From assembly GCF_002163875.1 (NCBI RefSeq), contig NZ_CP019333.1:3030864-3094863 (forward strand): DNA of 64,000 nucleotides. Reading direction: 5' to 3'. The notes below the pieces were generated by a model that made no database searches, was not told where the DNA came from, and saw only the letters and a program-made list of their open reading frames with translations. Within the stretch, counting starts at the first letter, position 1; the number at the start of each line of letters is the position of its first letter. Source of the stretch: Gilvibacter sp. SZ-19 (GTDB lineage Bacteria; Bacteroidota; Bacteroidia; Flavobacteriales; Flavobacteriaceae). Positions 60,638 to 64,000 of the stretch are shown here, piece after piece. Made by a program: the position numbers and the translations under genes.

Positions 60638-61792
60638 CTACTGCTTCTTCGCCTTTTTACTTCCGGAATACATTTCATATCTCACCAAACGACTTTCTAG
60701 TTTCCCATTAAAAAGTTTGATCTTTTTAGAAGGACGTAGTCCCACCGATTTGAGCGCTTCTAAATTTCCGCAGAGCATCCAGGCCTGAGTTCCGGGGTAT
60801 CCGCGTTTTAAAGTATCGCCGATCTTGGTATAGAAATCTTCTACGTCGATGGTAAGACGTTCGTCATAAGGTGGGTTAAAAATGATAAAACTCGGGCGGT
60901 CACTGCTTTTCTCCGAGCTAAAGAAATCTTGCCTCTGAATACTGATAAACTCTCCTAGATTTGCATTCTTTACGTTAGATCGAGCCACGGACAGCGCCTT
61001 GTCATCTAAGTCAAAGCCTTGAATACGATATTGAAAATCACGTATCTTATTAAGTGCAGCCTGCTCAATGGTCGCAAAAAGATCTTCGTCATAATCTGGC
61101 CAATGCTCAAAGCCGAATTCATCGCGATTTAGATTCGGTGGAATATTACAAGCAATCATTGCAGCCTCTGTGAGTATGGTTCCACTGCCACACATAGGAT
61201 CTAACAGATCACATTGACCACGCCAACCCGATAGCAAGACAATTCCCGCCGCCAAGACCTCGTTTAGAGGAGCTAAGGTAATTGCGGTCTTATAGCCGCG
61301 CTTGTGTAGCGAACCCCCAGAACTGTCTAAGGATACTGTGCAACGGTTGCGATCTATATGTAGATTGATCCGTAAATTGGGATGCGCCAAGTCTACGTTA
61401 GGTCTTCTGCTTTCGCGTTCTCTAAACCTATCTACAATCGCATCCTTGGTCTTAAGTGCAATGAATTTGGAATGCGTGAACTGTTGCGAATGTACTGTAG
61501 CATCGACGGCTAGAGTACCGTCCGCAGACATAAAATCCTCCCATGGGATACGCTTAACTTTTGTATAAAGATCGTCTTCTGAAAATACAGGAAAACTGGA
61601 AATGGGTTTAAGGATCTTTATCGCAGTACGACAGCAGAGATTGGCCTTGTACATAAAGCCCAGGTCGCCCATAAAACTAACCGATCTGCGCCCAGGGGTT
61701 ACCCCAGAAGCCCCGAGTTTTCTAAGTTCTTCTGCCAATACCTCTTCCAATCCGAAGAGTGTCTTAGCAACCATATTAAAGTTTTTTCCCAT
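60638..61792 (-). CDS. THUMP-domain class I SAM-dependent RNA methyltransferase (RlmL N-terminal/YpsC type)
   Basis: 384 residues. A THUMP RNA-binding domain lies at about 50-155 and a Rossmann methyltransferase at 165-384, with DLLDPMCGSGTILTEAA near 195-211 and the N2-guanine motif IIFNPPYDERL near 307-317. This matches the N-terminal half of E. coli RlmL (m2G2445 of 23S rRNA), which here stands as a single-domain enzyme without the RlmK half. 23S rRNA is therefore the likely substrate. The tail is Lys-rich. Confidence 0.88.
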   Translation of the reverse strand: MGKNFNMVAKTLFGLEEVLAEELRKLGASGVTPGRRSVSFMGDLGFMYKANLCCRTAIKILKPISSFPVFSEDDLYTKVKRIPWEDFMSADGTLAVDATVHSQQFTHSKFIALKTKDAIVDRFRERESRRPNVDLAHPNLRINLHIDRNRCTVSLDSSGGSLHKRGYKTAITLAPLNEVLAAGIVLLSGWRGQCDLLDPMCGSGTILTEAAMIACNIPPNLNRDEFGFEHWPDYDEDLFATIEQAALNKIRDFQYRIQGFDLDDKALSVARSNVKNANLGEFISIQRQDFFSSEKSSDRPSFIIFNPPYDERLTIDVEDFYTKIGDTLKRGYPGTQAWMLCGNLEALKSVGLRPSKKIKLFNGKLESRLVRYEMYSGSKKAKKQ

Positions 61793-61848
61793 AAGTTCGC
61801 TGTAGGATGCCCCAAAAATAGACTATTTTAGCCCTTTAAACCATCTGC

Positions 61849-62580
61849 ATGCAAGAGATTCCTGAATCTTGGTATACTTCCTGGTTCAATTCGCCTTATT
61901 ATCATATCCTATATAAGGATCGGGATTATTCCGAAGCAGCCGTTTTTATGGATAATCTAACGGAGGCTTTGGCCCTACCGAAGACTGCTCATATTTTAGA
62001 TTTGGCCTGCGGTCGCGGAAGACATTCTATTTATTTAGCGGGTCTGGGTTATCAGGTGACCGGAGCGGATCTTTCTCCTAAGAATATTGAAGCGGCTAAG
62101 TTGCATGAAAGACCAGGACTGCGGTTTGTGATCCACAATATGTGCTTACCGTTTCAGCAAAAGTTCGATGCTATTTTCAACCTATTTACTTCTTTTGGTT
62201 ATTTTGAAGGAGCTAACGATAATTTGAGAGCCATTCGAGCTATAAAGCAGAGTTTAGCACCAGGAGGAGTTGGTGTTATCGATTTCTTGAATGTGAATTA
62301 TGTAGCGCAGCATTTAGTGTCTTCTGAACAGAAAATTGTAGAAGGCATAACGTTTGACATTCAGCGAGAAATGGATGCTAAGTTTATTACAAAGACCATT
62401 ACCTTTAAAGATGGGGAGAAGTCTTATCAATTCGACGAACGCGTTGCCGCTATGGATTTAAATCAGTTTAAGGCCTACTTTGAGCTTGCAGGAGTTAAGT
62501 TGCTGCAAACTTATGGTAATTATCAACTGGACGCCTTTGATCCGGATTCTTCAGAGCGATTAATTATGATCTTTAAGTGA
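61849..62580 (+). CDS. Class I SAM-dependent methyltransferase, substrate unknown
   Basis: 243 residues. Motif I is ILDLACGRGRHSIYLAGLGY (about 44-63), with GADLSPKNIEAAK after it and a post-I FNLFTSFGYF stretch near 120-129. The family (Methyltransf_25/11) acts on small molecules or proteins; the substrate cannot be told. Overlaps the ZIP transporter gene start by one base (TGATG). Confidence 0.85.
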   Translation: MQEIPESWYTSWFNSPYYHILYKDRDYSEAAVFMDNLTEALALPKTAHILDLACGRGRHSIYLAGLGYQVTGADLSPKNIEAAKLHERPGLRFVIHNMCLPFQQKFDAIFNLFTSFGYFEGANDNLRAIRAIKQSLAPGGVGVIDFLNVNYVAQHLVSSEQKIVEGITFDIQREMDAKFITKTITFKDGEKSYQFDERVAAMDLNQFKAYFELAGVKLLQTYGNYQLDAFDPDSSERLIMIFK

Positions 62581-63248
62581 TGTTGTATTTGAGTTTGATA
62601 TTGGCTGTTGCCTTGGGTTACGGAGTTGCTATTGGGTTAAAAGCAAAAGAAACCACACGATTCAATTTGCTCTTAGCTTTTAGTGGCGCATTCTTACTGT
62701 CGGTTACATTATTCGAGTACTTACCGGAGCTGCAATTACAAAGCGACAAGCGCATAGGGCTTTTTATTATGGGTGGTATATTACTGCAGCTAATACTCGA
62801 TTTTTTCTCTAAAGGCGCAGAGCACGGTCATATTCATATACACGCTAATAGTAAACAGTTCCCTTTGGCTCTGTTTATAAGCCTTTGTATTCACGCCTTG
62901 TTAGAGGGTATTCCAGTAGCCGAACATCAGCACTTACTCTATGGTGTTTTGATCCATAAGGTACCAATTGCGGCTATACTGGCGATTTTTCTTATTCATT
63001 CCGGCTATGCAAGTTGGATCACCCTTTCATTTCTTACCGGCTTTGCCCTTATGACTCCTTTAGGAAGCTTTTTAAGTCAGCAAATCACGGAGCTGCAAGA
63101 ATACCTTGTCTATCTCAATGCACTTGTTGTAGGGATCTTTTTGCATGTTTCCACGACTATCTTATTTGAGAGTAATAAGAATCACAGCTTCAATTTGATC
63201 AAATTGCTCACTGTAGTTGTCGCAATTGCCATTGCCTATTCTATTTAG
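62580..63248 (+). CDS. ZIP family divalent metal transporter
   Basis: 222 residues from the ATG at 62580 (a GTG one codon earlier is possible); eight predicted membrane helices. The histidine-rich loop EHGHIHIHA (about 80-88) and the metal-path motifs HALLEG (about 104-109) and HKVP (about 123-126) fit ZIP transporters that import Zn, Fe or Mn. Specificity unknown. It may be cotranscribed with the methyltransferase upstream. A weak hairpin AAGCCAA/TTGGCTT at 63422-63439 could end it. Confidence 0.85.
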   Translation: MLYLSLILAVALGYGVAIGLKAKETTRFNLLLAFSGAFLLSVTLFEYLPELQLQSDKRIGLFIMGGILLQLILDFFSKGAEHGHIHIHANSKQFPLALFISLCIHALLEGIPVAEHQHLLYGVLIHKVPIAAILAIFLIHSGYASWITLSFLTGFALMTPLGSFLSQQITELQEYLVYLNALVVGIFLHVSTTILFESNKNHSFNLIKLLTVVVAIAIAYSI

Positions 63249-63559
63249 AACGAAGCTGTTTCTGCTTTAATTAATTATTTAGCTAGAATCATTCTTGGTG
63301 AAGTGATAGCTTTTTTATCGCAGCGATCATTTCGGATCTCTAAACTCATAGCAAACAAAAACCGTTGCTCTATAATTGAACAAGGGTTTATGATAGGACG
63401 TTGCGATTTAGGACAGAATGAAGAAGCCAACGATTTGGCTTTTGAATGATGTGCCAGATAGTGCGAGGGAAAGTTCAGCTTCGCAGCAACGGGCCAGCCT
63501 GCCGCGTAGGAGTCGCTGCCTTTTTACTGCAAAATCTTTATTCGAGAAGTTTCTATAAA
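63249..63559. other. Intergenic stretch between the ZIP gene and the rRNA terminator
   Basis: About 310 bp with no credible gene. It holds a weak hairpin at 63422-63439, a GCGAGGGAAAGTTCAGCTT tract near 63461-63480 that resembles the one near rny, and the left arm of the 14-bp inverted repeat at 63512-63525. Confidence 0.5.
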
Positions 63560-63612
63560 CAAAAAGACCCGTCCTAATCTTAGAACGGGTCTTATGAAAA
63601 AAAGGCAGCGAC
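63512..63612. repeat. 14-bp inverted repeat enclosing the rRNA terminator
   Basis: GTCGCTGCCTTTTT (63512-63525) and AAAAAGGCAGCGAC (63599-63612) are exact inverted copies. The right arm is the 3' end of 5S rRNA plus its trailing A/T run; the left arm is an opposite-strand duplicate with no rRNA attached. Confidence 0.7.
63561..63593 (-). terminator. Rho-independent terminator of the rRNA operon
   Basis: AAGACCCGT and ACGGGTCTT form a perfect 9-bp stem and are followed on the minus strand by TTTTTGTTT. It lies about 10 bases after the 5S 3' end. Confidence 0.9.
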
Positions 63613-63711
63613 ATACTCTCCCACTTGGTATAGCAGTACCATCTGCGCAGATGGGCTTAACTTCTCTGTTCGGAATGGTAAGAGGTGAGCCCCATCGCTA
63701 TAGCCACCTTA
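63603..63711 (-). rRNA. rrf: 5S ribosomal RNA
   Basis: On the minus strand the sequence begins near GGTGGCTATAGCGATGGGG, contains CCGAACAGAGAAGTTAAGCC, the most conserved part of 5S rRNA, and ends AGTATGTCGCTGCC. About 108-110 nt is normal for the group. The two ends are partly complementary (helix I). Last gene of the rRNA operon; boundaries good to about three bases. Confidence 0.95.
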
Positions 63712-63827
63712 AATCGTTGGCTTGCAATAAGATGCAAACACTAATATTTTGACATAAAGGAAAAAGAGATTCGAGAGTGTGTAGCAAGTTCATTTGAACT
63801 GCATTAATTTTTTAAAGCAAAGAGTGG

Positions 63828-63853
63828 CTTCCCTGACCCGAAGATCAGGGAAG
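63828..63853 (-). other. Hairpin in the 23S-5S spacer
   Basis: CTTCCCTGA and TCAGGGAAG form a perfect 9-bp stem with an 8-base loop, directly 3' of the 23S end on the minus strand. It may be a processing site or part of the 23S end stem. No tRNA gene is in the 145-bp spacer. Confidence 0.6.
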
Positions 63854-63856
63854 TCG

Positions 63857-64000
63857 ACGTACATAAGCTTACGGGTTATTAGTATCACTCGGCTATGATG
63901 TTACCACCTTTACACCTGTGACCTATCAACGTGGTAGTCTCCCACGACCCTTTAAAGAAATCTCATCTTGTGATGGGTTTCGCGCTTATATGCTTTCAGC
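63857..64000 (-). rRNA. rrl: 23S ribosomal RNA, 3' end (partial)
   Basis: Read on the minus strand the last 144 bases of the window contain GATGGGATTTCTTTAAAGGG-like and GCCGAGTGATACTAATAACC motifs, then CGTAAGCTTATGTACG, the end of domain VI of 23S rRNA. The gene runs off the right edge. The 3' end is placed near 63857 and uncertain by several bases. Confidence 0.93.

Noticed and set aside
63408-63614. 68-codon minus-strand frame before 5S
   Set aside because: Crosses the rRNA terminator and the 5S 3' end; not credible as a gene.
63712-63856. 23S-5S spacer searched for a tRNA gene
   Set aside because: No cloverleaf or GTTCGA-type T-arm found; only the hairpin at 63828-63853.

Overview
The window is a chromosomal segment of a member of the Bacteroidota, almost certainly a marine-type Flavobacteriaceae. 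The evidence is a type IX secretion component (PorQ) and two proteins with type IX sorting tails, many small lipoproteins with acidic residues after the lipobox cysteine, a DUF6452/DUF6048 pair behind rlmD, a CarboxypepD_reg/TonB receptor, near absence of Shine-Dalgarno sequences, and several promoters of the Bacteroidota form TTG-N19-21-TAnnTTTG. Gene content is mostly housekeeping. I see no prophage, insertion sequence, integrative element, CRISPR array or tRNA gene.

Layout. 1-3.7 kb (+): end of a DUF3822 gene, rsmD, RNase P RNA on the other strand, dnaX and miaE. 3.7-15.9 kb (-): a polyphosphate operon (sixA-ppk1-ppx), pdxH, rnz, a STAS-like gene with pyrB and pyrR, an oxidoreductase, small envelope proteins, a bestrophin channel and a PD40 lipoprotein. 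16-24.7 kb: rpsA with a long leader, an M20 amidohydrolase, a lipoprotein, cmk-porQ and lon. 25-28 kb (+): an ECF sigma / membrane partner / two repetitive surface-protein operon. 28-33.8 kb: transporter, M48 protease, small lipoproteins, msrB and lpdA. 33.8-38.9 kb: aroQ, three outer-membrane barrels, xerD and an aldo/keto reductase, with three copies of a short intergenic repeat. 38.9-41.9 kb: DUF2200, rny, a 6S-type RNA, zapA and a coiled-coil partner. 42-57.9 kb: M23 peptidase, TonB receptor, cysteine desulfurase, a calcium-repeat lipoprotein, a Smr protein, T9SS cargo, a CD225-DUF2752 pair, two tandem members of a lipoprotein family that has a third copy at 19.6 kb, and rocD. 58-63.2 kb: rlmD with its two partners, an RlmL-like methyltransferase, a small methyltransferase and a ZIP transporter. 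63.5-64 kb (-): the end of an rRNA operon (23S 3' end, 5S, terminator).

Most notable observations: (1) an A10 run inside dnaX in the phase of the E. coli A-AAA-AAG slippery heptamer, with a stop two codons later in the -1 frame, exactly after the collar domain, predicting a gamma-like short product; (2) three copies of a roughly 90-bp intergenic element with a G4/C4 core and a second conserved block at an invariant 45-bp spacing; (3) a rod-shaped RNA of about 160-170 nt between zapA and rny that fits 6S RNA; (4) a three-member family of unassigned lipoproteins, one carrying two CUB-like domains; (5) a cysteine desulfurase whose conserved N-terminus can only be reached from a CTG codon; (6) a 14-bp inverted copy of the 5S 3' end flanking the rRNA terminator. 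Everything here is read by eye from sequence; no database search was run.
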